A stretch of 64,000 bases of DNA. It comes from Rhodoferax aquaticus. GTDB taxonomy: Bacteria > Pseudomonadota > Gammaproteobacteria > Burkholderiales > Burkholderiaceae_C. Positions within the stretch are counted from its first letter, which is position 1. Every line of letters starts with the position of its first letter. The stretch is from the NCBI RefSeq assembly GCF_006974105.1, contig NZ_CP036282.1:3968001-4032000 (forward strand), given 5' to 3'. The notes beneath the pieces were generated by a model. The model did not search any database, was not told the DNA's origin, and saw only the letters and a list, made by a program, of their open reading frames with translations. Both the position numbers and the translations under genes were made by a program. This document shows positions 17,541 through 26,700 of this stretch, one piece after another.

Positions 17541-18896
17541 CTATGCCGCAGGCAACGTCACGCTAACTTCCAAACCGGGGCTAGCGTTACGCACGGCGAA
17601 GGTGCCGCCGTGGGCGGTGGCGACCAGTTTGCACAGGTACAGGCCTAGGCCTACGCCGCCGCCTTCGCGGGTGCGGGCGGCGTCGGGGCGGTAGAAGGGT
17701 TGGGCGAGTTGGGGGAGCTGGTCTTCGGGCACGCCGGGGCCGTGGTCGCGCACGGTGATGTGCACGCTGCCGTCTGTCTGCAGGTGCACATGCACCTCGG
17801 GTACGGGCGCGTCCGTCGGGGTGTGTCGCAAGGCGTTTTCCAGCAGGTTGCGCAGCAGCAGGCGCATGCGGGTGCGGTCTAGCGCTAGCAGGGGGATGTG
17901 GGCGTCCACCTGCGTGTGGACCAAGGGGTTGCCGTCTAGCCCGGCCACTACTTCGCTCACCACACTGGCCAAGGCGGTGGGCTCGCGCTGCAAGGCCACG
18001 TGCGGGCTGGCCAGGCGCTCGCTCTCCAGCAGGTCGGTCACCAAGTCGCGCATCACGCCCAGGTCTCGCAGCAGGGCTTCGCGGCTGGCTTGCAGCTCGG
18101 GGGTTTCGGGCAGCAGCTCGGTGTTGAGCCGCGCGCGGGTGAGTGGGCTGCGCAGCTCGTGGCTGATGGCCAGCAAGAGCGCGCGCTTGGCCTCCAGCAT
18201 TTGGTGGATGTCAGCGCCCATGGTGTTGATGGTGGTGGCCAATTGGCCCAGCTCGTCTTGGCGGTGGAAGTGGCGCACCGGTATGGCTTGGGCAAAGTCG
18301 CCCCGGCCAAAGCGCTGGGCACCGTCGCGGATGTCGTCCAAGGGGCGCAGCATTCTGCGAATCTTGAGGTAGGCCAGGGCAATCAGCACGAGCAGCACGC
18401 CCAGGGTGATCCACCCGATAAAGCGCGGGCGGTCGTGCCAGGCCTGCACGTTCAGGCCAAAGCGGATGGTGTGGCCATCGGCAGTGGTGCGCTCAAAAAA
18501 ACGGGGTTCGTCTTGTTTCCAGCCTTCGTCTGTGCGCCAGTGGGCGTCGTAGTCTGGCTCTTTGGGGTGGCTGCGCCAGTTCACCTGGGGGCCGCTGATG
18601 CGCACCGACAGCGGCAAGCGCGCGACCAGTGCTTGTGCGGCTTCTACACGCGGGGGGCTGCCAAGGTCGGCGGCGAGCTTGTCCACATAGTCAGTGACCA
18701 GCGGGCGGGCGGCATCGCGCCAGCCAATGGAGAGCGCTGCCTGCATGCCAAACACAAAGGTGGCCGCCATGGCCAAGGCCAGCACAAAGAACAAGGCCAC
18801 CATGCGCACACGCAGCGAGTGGGCCAAGGCGTGGCGCGCGCGGCGGTGCCAGCGGCCCTCGGTCGACGGTGCTTGGGGCTGTGCTGTGCGGCTCAT
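17541..18896 (-). CDS. Sensor histidine kinase (CpxA-like)
   Basis: A 451-residue membrane kinase. It has a first transmembrane helix at about 33-55, a periplasmic domain to about residue 158, a second helix at about 160-178, a HAMP region, the phosphorylated His H246 in AISHELRSPL and a C-terminal ATPase with the N box (NLLENALRHT) and G boxes (DHGPGVPED, GVGLGLYLCK). Its start overlaps the response-regulator stop by 4 bp. Together with the upstream Spy/CpxP-type gene this points to envelope stress sensing; CpxA identity is by context and architecture only. Confidence 0.9.
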   Translation of the reverse strand: MSRTAQPQAPSTEGRWHRRARHALAHSLRVRMVALFFVLALAMAATFVFGMQAALSIGWRDAARPLVTDYVDKLAADLGSPPRVEAAQALVARLPLSVRISGPQVNWRSHPKEPDYDAHWRTDEGWKQDEPRFFERTTADGHTIRFGLNVQAWHDRPRFIGWITLGVLLVLIALAYLKIRRMLRPLDDIRDGAQRFGRGDFAQAIPVRHFHRQDELGQLATTINTMGADIHQMLEAKRALLLAISHELRSPLTRARLNTELLPETPELQASREALLRDLGVMRDLVTDLLESERLASPHVALQREPTALASVVSEVVAGLDGNPLVHTQVDAHIPLLALDRTRMRLLLRNLLENALRHTPTDAPVPEVHVHLQTDGSVHITVRDHGPGVPEDQLPQLAQPFYRPDAARTREGGGVGLGLYLCKLVATAHGGTFAVRNASPGLEVSVTLPAA

Positions 18897-19591
18897 GGTG
18901 CGGCTTTGGCCAAGGCCAGGGTGTAGCCCGCGTTGCGCAGGGTTTTGATGCAGTCCAGCGGCTCTAGCTTTTTGCGCAAGCGGCTCACCACAATGTCGAC
19001 GGCGCGGGTGTAGAACTCAGCGTCCACGCCGCGCAGCTGGTTCAAGATGTCGTCCCGGGTAAACACACGCCCCGGTTGCGCGGCCAGCAGGTGCAGCAGG
19101 TCAAATTCGGTACTGGTGAGCTCTAGGGCTTGGCCCTGTCGCAGCACGCTGCGGGTCACAGGGTCTAGGCTCAGGCCATCAAACACCAAGGCGGTAGATG
19201 GCGTATTGCTGGGCGCAGCAGCAGCAGGGGCCACACGGCGGCGCAACACGGTTTGCAAGCGGGCCACCAGTTCACGCGGCTCAAAGGGTTTGGGCACATA
19301 GTCGTCAGCACCCAGCTCCAGCCCTACCACACGGTCCATCACCTCGCCACGCGCGGTGAGCATGATGATGGGAATGTCGCTCTCTTTGCGAATGGCGCGG
19401 CACAGCGCAAAGCCATCCATCTCGGGCAGCATGACATCCAAAATGGCGGCGTCTAGGCCACCCAGTTTCAGGCGGGCCAAGCCCTCGCTGGGCTTGAGCG
19501 CGCACTCCAGTGCCATGTCAAAGCGTTGGAAATATGACGCCAGTGGTGGGCCCAGTTGCGCGTCGTCGTCAATCAAGAGGATGCGGTGCAT
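18893..19591 (-). CDS. OmpR-family response regulator (CpxR-like)
   Basis: A 232-residue two-domain regulator. The receiver has acidic residues D8-D10, phospho-acceptor D52 in AILDVMLPEMDG and K101 in YVPKPFEP. The C-terminal winged helix has ELTSTEFDLLHLL and VDIVVSRLRKKL. A GTG at 19606 would add five residues, but the ATG at 19591 is preceded by GGAGA at the right distance. Its coding region overlaps the upstream 102-residue gene by 19 bp and the kinase gene by 4 bp. Likely autoregulated through the direct repeat at 20464-20478. Confidence 0.92.
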   Translation of the reverse strand: MHRILLIDDDAQLGPPLASYFQRFDMALECALKPSEGLARLKLGGLDAAILDVMLPEMDGFALCRAIRKESDIPIIMLTARGEVMDRVVGLELGADDYVPKPFEPRELVARLQTVLRRRVAPAAAAPSNTPSTALVFDGLSLDPVTRSVLRQGQALELTSTEFDLLHLLAAQPGRVFTRDDILNQLRGVDAEFYTRAVDIVVSRLRKKLEPLDCIKTLRNAGYTLALAKAAP

Positions 19592-19881
19592 GGCGCATTC
19601 TCCCACCAGCTGTGGTGGCGCATGATGAGCTCCCGCACCCGCCGCTGCTGGGCGGCGGCCAGTTGGTCAAAGTGGTCGGCCGCTTGCTGCACCGTTTGCA
19701 CCACTTGGGGCACATAGCCCGGCTTGCGCTCTAGCAAGGTGTGGGCATGCTCCCGGTCAAACCGGGGGCCCCACACCAAGGCCAAGACCTCGGCATGGGG
19801 CTCGTCATAGCCCTCCAAAATAACCGCACCGTAGGCACGCAAAGGTGCCACCAAGTCGCTTCGGCTCAAAGTGCTTGGCAT
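19573..19881 (-). CDS. Small protein with Spy/LTXXQ-like end
   Basis: A 102-residue protein lying between the Spy-like gene (6-bp gap) and the response regulator (19-bp overlap). No signal peptide is visible. The segment near residues 68-90 (FDQLAAAQQRRVRELIMRHH) resembles the helical LTXXQ motif of the neighbouring Spy-like lipoprotein (FYDSLNPAQQQKVRDYM). It may therefore be a cytoplasmic relative or a regulatory partner in the stress operon. The tight packing supports a real gene; the function is unknown. Confidence 0.65.
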   Translation of the reverse strand: MPSTLSRSDLVAPLRAYGAVILEGYDEPHAEVLALVWGPRFDREHAHTLLERKPGYVPQVVQTVQQAADHFDQLAAAQQRRVRELIMRHHSWWENAPCTASS

Positions 19882-19887
19882 GGTGGT

Positions 19888-20370
19888 TTAGCCCCGGTGA
19901 AACCAGCCGCCGCGGTGTTCCATGTAGTCGCGTACCTTTTGTTGCTGCGCGGGGTTCAGGCTGTCGTAAAAGTCTGCCAGCGCGGCAATCACCTCAGGGC
20001 TCTTGGTTTGCAACACGGTGGTTTTTTCAGTCACCAAGTTTTGCGCACGGGTGCGGTCAAACTTGTCGCCAGCTACCAGCGCTTTGAACTCTGCGCGCGG
20101 GTCGGGCGTTTGCCCGATGAAGGCAGTGCGTTGGGCATACAAGGTGTCGCCCAGTGTGGCCAGGCGCTTCTTTTGGTCTTCGTTCAGGTCCAGCTTGCTG
20201 GCAGCGCGGTCAACCATTTTGTCGCGCATTTGGCTGTACTTTTCAGGACTCATAGTGGAGCCATAGTCGCGGTCACGGTGGCCACAGGCACTGAGACCAC
20301 CAATCAAGATGGTGGCACCCACGATGCCAAATACGGTGCGTTTGAAGTTGCGTTTAAAGAAGTGTTTCAT
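19888..20370 (-). CDS. Spy/CpxP family periplasmic lipoprotein
   Basis: A 160-residue protein with a lipoprotein signal: basic N-terminus, hydrophobic stretch and lipobox LSAC (cysteine at residue 29). The mature part is helical and carries two LTXXQ-type motifs, LDLNEDQKKRL near residue 62 and LNPAQQQKVR near residue 138, typical of the Spy/CpxP chaperone-like stress sensors. It is first in the operon with the CpxR/CpxA-like pair, so it probably senses misfolded envelope proteins or metal and damps the kinase. A CpxR-like direct repeat lies about 95-110 bp upstream. Confidence 0.88.
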   Translation of the reverse strand: MKHFFKRNFKRTVFGIVGATILIGGLSACGHRDRDYGSTMSPEKYSQMRDKMVDRAASKLDLNEDQKKRLATLGDTLYAQRTAFIGQTPDPRAEFKALVAGDKFDRTRAQNLVTEKTTVLQTKSPEVIAALADFYDSLNPAQQQKVRDYMEHRGGWFHRG

Positions 20371-20463
20371 AGCGGTCTTTCGTGTGTCCCAAAGGACGTG
20401 TTGAACATGACCGCAATGGTGCGCTTGGCGTGTAGTTACCGGGTGTCGGCGGGGTATCGCTTT

Positions 20464-20478
20464 GTTTCGGTTTGTTTC
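20464..20478 (-). promoter_or_regulatory. CpxR-like direct repeat upstream of the Spy-like gene
   Basis: On the minus strand the sequence GAAAC-N5-GAAAC, part of a larger direct repeat GAAACAAA with a 10-bp period (20461-20478). OmpR-family regulators bind such 10-bp tandem repeats, and the E. coli CpxR box is GTAAA-N5-GTAAA. It lies 94-108 bp upstream of the stress operon, consistent with autoregulation. Confidence 0.55.
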
Positions 20479-20768
20479 AGGGGGCGCAAGCAGCCTGCTG
20501 ACGGCTACACCTTGCTGCAGAGAGTCAAGCCCTCTATATCCGTGGCGGACTCATGCACACCGCTGGTTACGACCACCTAAAGAGCTTCTCCGCCAGCGGC
20601 AAGCTGGTGGGGATAGCCAACATAAAAGTTGGTCGCCCTGGTCACGCAAACAGCTGAGGAGGTCCACAAGGCCGTCCCCATGCACGGTGTGTTGGCACGC
20701 CTTCAGAACGCCCCGTAAGAGCCTAGACCGGCTGCCCCGGCTACAAACACCAAGTTCATCGAAGACGA
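20479..20768. other. Gene-free stretch between stress operon promoter and uvrA end
   Basis: No convincing gene. A plus-strand frame of about 40 codons (from about 20530) reads LYIRGGLMHTAGYDHL before a stop and might be an old gene relic, but I do not recognise it. No terminator with a T-run is visible after uvrA. Confidence 0.4.
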
Positions 20769-23700
20769 CTACCGCGCCAACACCGCCTCCAGCGCCTTGC
20801 CGGTGTGCGTGCCCAGCTTGACCACGTCTTCCGGCGTGGTGGCCGCCACCACGCGGCCTCCGCCGTTGCCGCCTTCGGGGCCGAGGTCTAGCACCCAATC
20901 GGCTTCGGCGATCACATCGAGGTCGTGCTCAATCACCACCACGCTATGGCCGCCGTTGACTAGTCGGTGCAGCACATGGATGAGCTTTTCAACATCTGCC
21001 ATGTGCAGGCCCACCGTAGGCTCGTCCAGCACGTAGAGGGTGTGCGGCACCTTGTTGCCGCGCTTGCCCACGTCGTCGCGCACCTTGCTGAGTTCGGTGA
21101 CCAGCTTGATGCGCTGAGCTTCACCGCCACTCAAGGTCGGGGAGGGCTGGCCCAGTGTGAGGTAGCCCAGGCCCACGTCTTTGAGCAGTTGCAGCGGGTG
21201 GGCGATGACGGGCATGGCGGAGAAGAAATCGACCGCATCGTCCACTTCCATTTGCAGCACATCGCCGATGTTTTTGCCGCGCCAGGTGACGGCCAGCGTC
21301 TCAGGATTGAAGCGCGCACCTTTGCAGGTTTCGCACACCACTTTCACATCGGGCAAGAAGCTCATGCCAATGGTGCGCATGCCCTGCCCTTCGCAGCTCG
21401 GGCAGCGGCCTTCGCCAGTGTTGAAGCTGAAGCGGTTGGACGCATAGCCACGTGCCTTGGCTTCCAGCGTGTCGGCAAAGAGTTTGCGGATGGTGTCCCA
21501 AAAGCCGATGTAGGTGGCGGGGCAGGAGCGCGGTGTTTTGCCAATCGGCGTTTGGTCCACTTCGAGCACGCGGTCTATGGACTCATAGCCCGTTACGCCT
21601 TCGCAGCCCAACCAGTCGATTTTTTCACCGGCCTCCAGCGCATCGCGGCCTGCTTTGGTACTGCGCTTTTGCACTGCGGTTTGCACGTTGGTCAGGAGCA
21701 CGTCACGCGCCAGGGTGGACTTGCCGGAACCGCTGACGCCGGTGATGGCCACCAAGCGCTTGAGTGGGACATGGGCGGTGACGCCTTGCAGGTTGTGCAT
21801 GGTGGCGTTGTTGACCGTTAGCCAGTCTAGTTTCGGTTTGTACGCCTTTGTGTTTGCTGAGCTCGCAAAGGGTAGCCCGGCGGTGGGCTCCTCATACGCT
21901 TGCTTCGCAAGCTCGAAATCGTCACCCGCCGCCGGGCTACCCTCTGCTGCGACGGACATTTGGGCGGTTCTACGATCCGCCAATGCGGCGTATTCGGCGG
22001 CTACTTTGGTGCGTTCCGCAAGTTCGGTGTTAGCGGCTGCACTGTCCAGAATGCGCGCCGCTTCAACCGCTGCTTTCTGTGCCTTAGCACTGAGTTTCTT
22101 AGCAGGCTTGCTACCACCCGCGGCGGAGGTGCTTGCGCCGGAAGCCGATTTGGAGCTCGCATCGCGAGCGTATGAGGCGCCCGGCGTAAGCGCCTCCGCC
22201 GCGTCGAGCGCCAATGTCTCCGCATGGCTAACCATTCCCCTGCGGACAGCCAAAGGATGCTGCATTGCGTGCAGCAGGTATCGCCCTGTCTGCGACTCAG
22301 GCGCGTTCTGCACGTCCGCCACAGACCCTTGCGCTACCAAACGACCGCCACGCTTACCCGCGCTAGGCCCAATGTCGATGATGTGGTCCGCATGGCGAAT
22401 GGTGTCTTCGTCATGCTCCACCACCACCAGCGTGTTGCCCTTGTCGCTCAAGCTTTGCAAGGCCCCCAACAGAATCTTGTTGTCCCGCGCATGCAGGCCG
22501 ATGGTGGGCTCGTCCAGCACGTAGCACACGCCCTGCAGATTGCTGCCCAATTGCGCGGCCAAGCGGATGCGCTGTGCCTCGCCACCCGACAAGGTAGGTG
22601 CGCCACGGTCTAGCGTGAGGTAGCCCAAGCCCACCTCTTCCAAAAACTCTAGGCGGCTCTTGATTTCTGGAATCAAGTCGCGGGCGATGTCGTTTTCGCG
22701 CTGGCTCAAACGGCCGTGGGTTTCCAAGGTTTGCACCCACTTGCGAATGTCGGTCACGCTCAAACGGGCCAGTGAGGTGATGGCCACACCGTCCACCGCC
22801 TCGGTACGCACTGCGCCCGCATCGCTGGCGAGCTGGAAGCCAAAACGCACGGCGCGCGCCGTGGCGTTCAGGCGGGTGCCTTGGCAACTTGGGCACGCGG
22901 AGTCCACCAGGTCTTCGATATCGGCCTCGGCAAAGGTTTGCTCGCGGCCTTGGTTGTCGTCGTCTTTGACCGAGTCATCAAACACCTTGCGCTGCTCTTT
23001 GGTCAAGGCCACGCCGGTGCCCACACAGTCAGGGCACCAGCCGTGCTTGCTGTTGTACGAGAAAAGGCGCGGGTCTAGCTCGGCGTAAGAGGTGGAGCAC
23101 ACCGGGCAGGCCCGCTTGGTCGAAAACACCTGCACCTTGCCAATGCCTGCGGTGGGAGCCCCGCTCTCCAGCGCTGCTTGCAAGCCCGTCAAGCCGTGCA
23201 ACACATAGACCACGCCCTTGCCATGCTGCAAGGCCACGGCCAACGCGGCGCGCAAGGCGGTTTCTTGTGCGGGGTTGACGTCAAGGCTGGCCACGGGGAG
23301 CTCAATGTTGTGCTCTTTGAACCGGTCAATGCGCGGGAAGGCGGTGGTGGGCAAGAAGTTGCCGTCCACGCGCAAATGCGTGTAGCCACGCGGGCGCGCC
23401 CAGTCGGCCAACTCGGTGTAAACCCCTTTGCGCCCCTGGACCAAGGGCGCGAGCAGGCCGATGTGCTGGCCACGGTAGGTTTTGAGCAGCTGCGCGGCAA
23501 TGCTGTCTGCCGTTTGGGGCGCAACCGCCGTGCCGTCGCGGATGCAGTGCTGGGTGCCCAACTTGACGTAGAGCAAGCGCAAGAAGTGCCACACCTCGGT
23601 GGTGGTGCCCACGGTGGACTTGCGCCCGCCGCGCGAGAGCCGCTGCTCAATGGCCACAGTCGGCGGTATGCCGTACACCGCATCCACCTCGGGCCGCCCC

Positions 23701-26700
23701 GCCGGTTGCACGATGGAACGGGCATAGGCGTTGAGCGACTCCAGGTAGCGGCGCTGGCCTTCGTTAAACAGAATGTCAAACGCCAAAGTGGACTTGCCCG
23801 AGCCAGACACACCAGTGACCACACTGAACTTGCCACGCGGAATATCAACACTGAGAGATTTGAGGTTGTGCTCCTTAGCATTAACAATGCGAATGGAATT
23901 CGATGCGTCAGCGAGCATGCCCCCGGAGGCGGATGGGCTTGCGCCGGAAGCCGATTTCGAGCTCGCACCGCGAGCGTATGAGGCGCCCGGCGCAAGCCCG
24001 TCCACCGCAGCGAGAGAAGGAACACTGCCAAGCAAATACTTAGCCGACGGCTCCGCCACCGCATGCACCGCCCCCATGGCTGTGGCGTACTCGCGCAAGG
24101 CTTGGCCCGTATGCGAGGTGGGATGCTTTGCCACCTCCGCCGGGGTGCCTTCCGCCACCACCAAGCCACCGCCCTCGCCGCCTTCAGGCCCGAGGTCAAT
24201 CAACCAGTCGGATGCGCGAATCACATCCAGGTTGTGCTCAATCACCAAAAGCGAATGCCCGGCATCCAAGAGCTTGCGCAAGGCGCGCATGAGCTTGGCA
24301 ATATCGTCAAAGTGCAAGCCCGTGGTGGGCTCATCCAGCATGAAGAGTGCGCCACGCTTGGCCGTGGCTTGGCGGCTGGCGCTGCTGCTCTTGGCGGCCT
24401 CGGCCAAAAAGCCTGCCAGCTTAAGGCGCTGCGCCTCGCCCCCCGAGAGCGTAGGCACGGGCTGGCCCAGCTTCACATACTCCAGCCCCACATCCACAAT
24501 GGGTTGCAGCGCGCGGATGATGTCGCGATCCGAGCGGAACAAATCCGCCGCTTCACTCACAGTGAGGGCCAGCACGTCCGCCACATTGAGTTGGCGCGCA
24601 GGGCCACCAGCCGGGGCGCGGTCAATCGTGACTTCAAGGATCTCGGGCCGGTAGCGCTTGCCATCGCAGTCGGCGCAGCGCAAATACACGTCGCTCAAGA
24701 ACTGCATTTCAATATGCTCAAAGCCTGAGCCGCCACAGGTGGGGCAACGCCCATCGCCCCCGTTGAAGCTGAACTTGCTGGCCGTGTAGCTGCGCTCGCG
24801 GGACAGGTCAGCCCCGGCAAAAATTTCGCGAATCGCGTCCCACGCGCCCACATAACTCACGGGGTTAGAACGCGCGGTTTTGCCAATGGGCGACTGGTCT
24901 ACAAACACCACATCGCTGAGCAAGTCTGCGCCCAGCAAACGGTCATGCGCGCCGGGCGTCTCAGTCGCTTTGCCAAAGTGGCGCAAGAGGGCGGGCGCCA
25001 ACACGTCTTGCACCAGTGTGGACTTGCCCGAGCCGCTCACGCCCGTGATGGTGACCAAGCGCTGCAGCGGAATCTCTACCGACACATGGCGCAGGTTGTG
25101 TTGGCTGGCGCCTTCCAAAATCAAGCGTGGCGTGCTATCGGCCACCAGGCGCTGAAAGCCCAAGCCCACTTGCTTGCGCCCGCCCAGGTAGGCACCGGTC
25201 AAGGTGTCCGCGCCTTTGAGGGCTTCGGTAGAGCCATCAAACACAATTTGGCCACCCTTTTCGCCCGGGCCGGGGCCCATGTCGATCATGCGGTCGGCGG
25301 CGAGCATCACCGCCGGGTCATGCTCCACCACCACCAGGGTGTTGCCCGCATCGCGCAGGCGCTGCATGGCGGTGATGATGCGGTTCATGTCACGCGGGTG
25401 CAGGCCAATGCTGGGCTCGTCCAACACAAACAAGGTGTTCACCAACGAGGTGCCCAGTGCTGTCGTGAGGTTGATGCGCTGCACTTCACCGCCACTCAAG
25501 GTGCGGCTCTGGCGGTCTAGGGTGAGGTAGCCAATGCCCACATCGCACAGGTATTTGAGGCGGGTGCCCACCTCTTCAAACAAGAGCTTGAGGGTTTTGT
25601 GTTCGGCCTCGGTTGCTGGACTTGTCTCCGACTGGGCCGAAGGCAGGGGCACGCCAGATGCCTCACTCGGAGCGAAGTCTTCCGAACGCAAAGCGGAGCC
25701 TGTGGTATCGGCAGGGGCCGACTTCGCAATCGCGAAGCGAGTGTGTGAGGCACCTGCCGGTGCCACTGGCTGCGCCCCCCCTTCCGCCACATACGCCCCA
25801 AGGTCCACTTGCAGTGCATCAAAAAACCGCTTCAACCGGTCCAAGGACATTTGCATCAAATCATGCAAACACAAGCCAGGCAAAGCCTCTAGCTGCGCAC
25901 GCGTCCACTGCACGCCCAGCGGCATAAAGCGCTGGGCGGGTGCCACTACAGCGTCAGCCTGCGCCTTGGTACCAATACGCCACAGCAAACTCTCAGTCTT
26001 CAACCGCGAGCCGCTGCAAGTAGGGCAGGTGGTGTAGCTGCGGTACTTGGACAGCAGCACCCGGATGTGCATTTTGTAGGCCTTGCTCTCCAGGTACTCA
26101 AAGAACCGGTAAATCCCGAACCAGTGCTGGTTCCACTTGCCGTTCCAGTTGGGCGAGCCGTGGATCACCCAGTGTTGGTGCTCAGGCGTGAGCTTGTTCC
26201 AAGGCGTGTCGCGCGGAATGCCTGCGGCCTCGGCGTGGCGCATCAAATCGTCTTGGCACTCTTGCCACGCGGGCGTTTGCATGGGTTTGACGGCACCGCC
26301 GCGCAGGGTGAGGTTGACGTTGGGAATGACCAGCCCCAAGTCCACGCCCACCACCCGGCCAAAACCACGGCACACTTCGCACGCGCCCACGGCCGAGTTG
26401 AAACTGAACATGGAGGCAATGGGGTCGGTGTAGCGCAGGTCACTTTGCGGGCAGTGCAAGCCAGTGGAAAAGCGCCAGGTGGGCGTCTGCTCACTTGCTA
26501 CATTTTCAGTAGCTGCTTGCGGAGTATCCATGGGCGCCAAGGGCATATTTGGCTCTGCAGAGCCACTTTCGGGCAGCACATAGACGTTCAAACGCCCACT
26601 GCCGCGCTTGAGCGCCAGCTCAATGGCTTCGAGCACGCGGGTTCTTTCGACCTTGTCGATACGGAAACGGTCCGCCACCACATCCAGCACTTTGCGCCGG

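Noticed and set aside
18000..18926. 308-codon plus-strand frame opposite the sensor kinase
   Set aside because: Shadow of a well-supported kinase gene with all motifs on the other strand.
20462..20821. Plus-strand frame across the gap before uvrA
   Set aside because: Overlaps the probable regulator site and the end of uvrA; no recognisable protein features.
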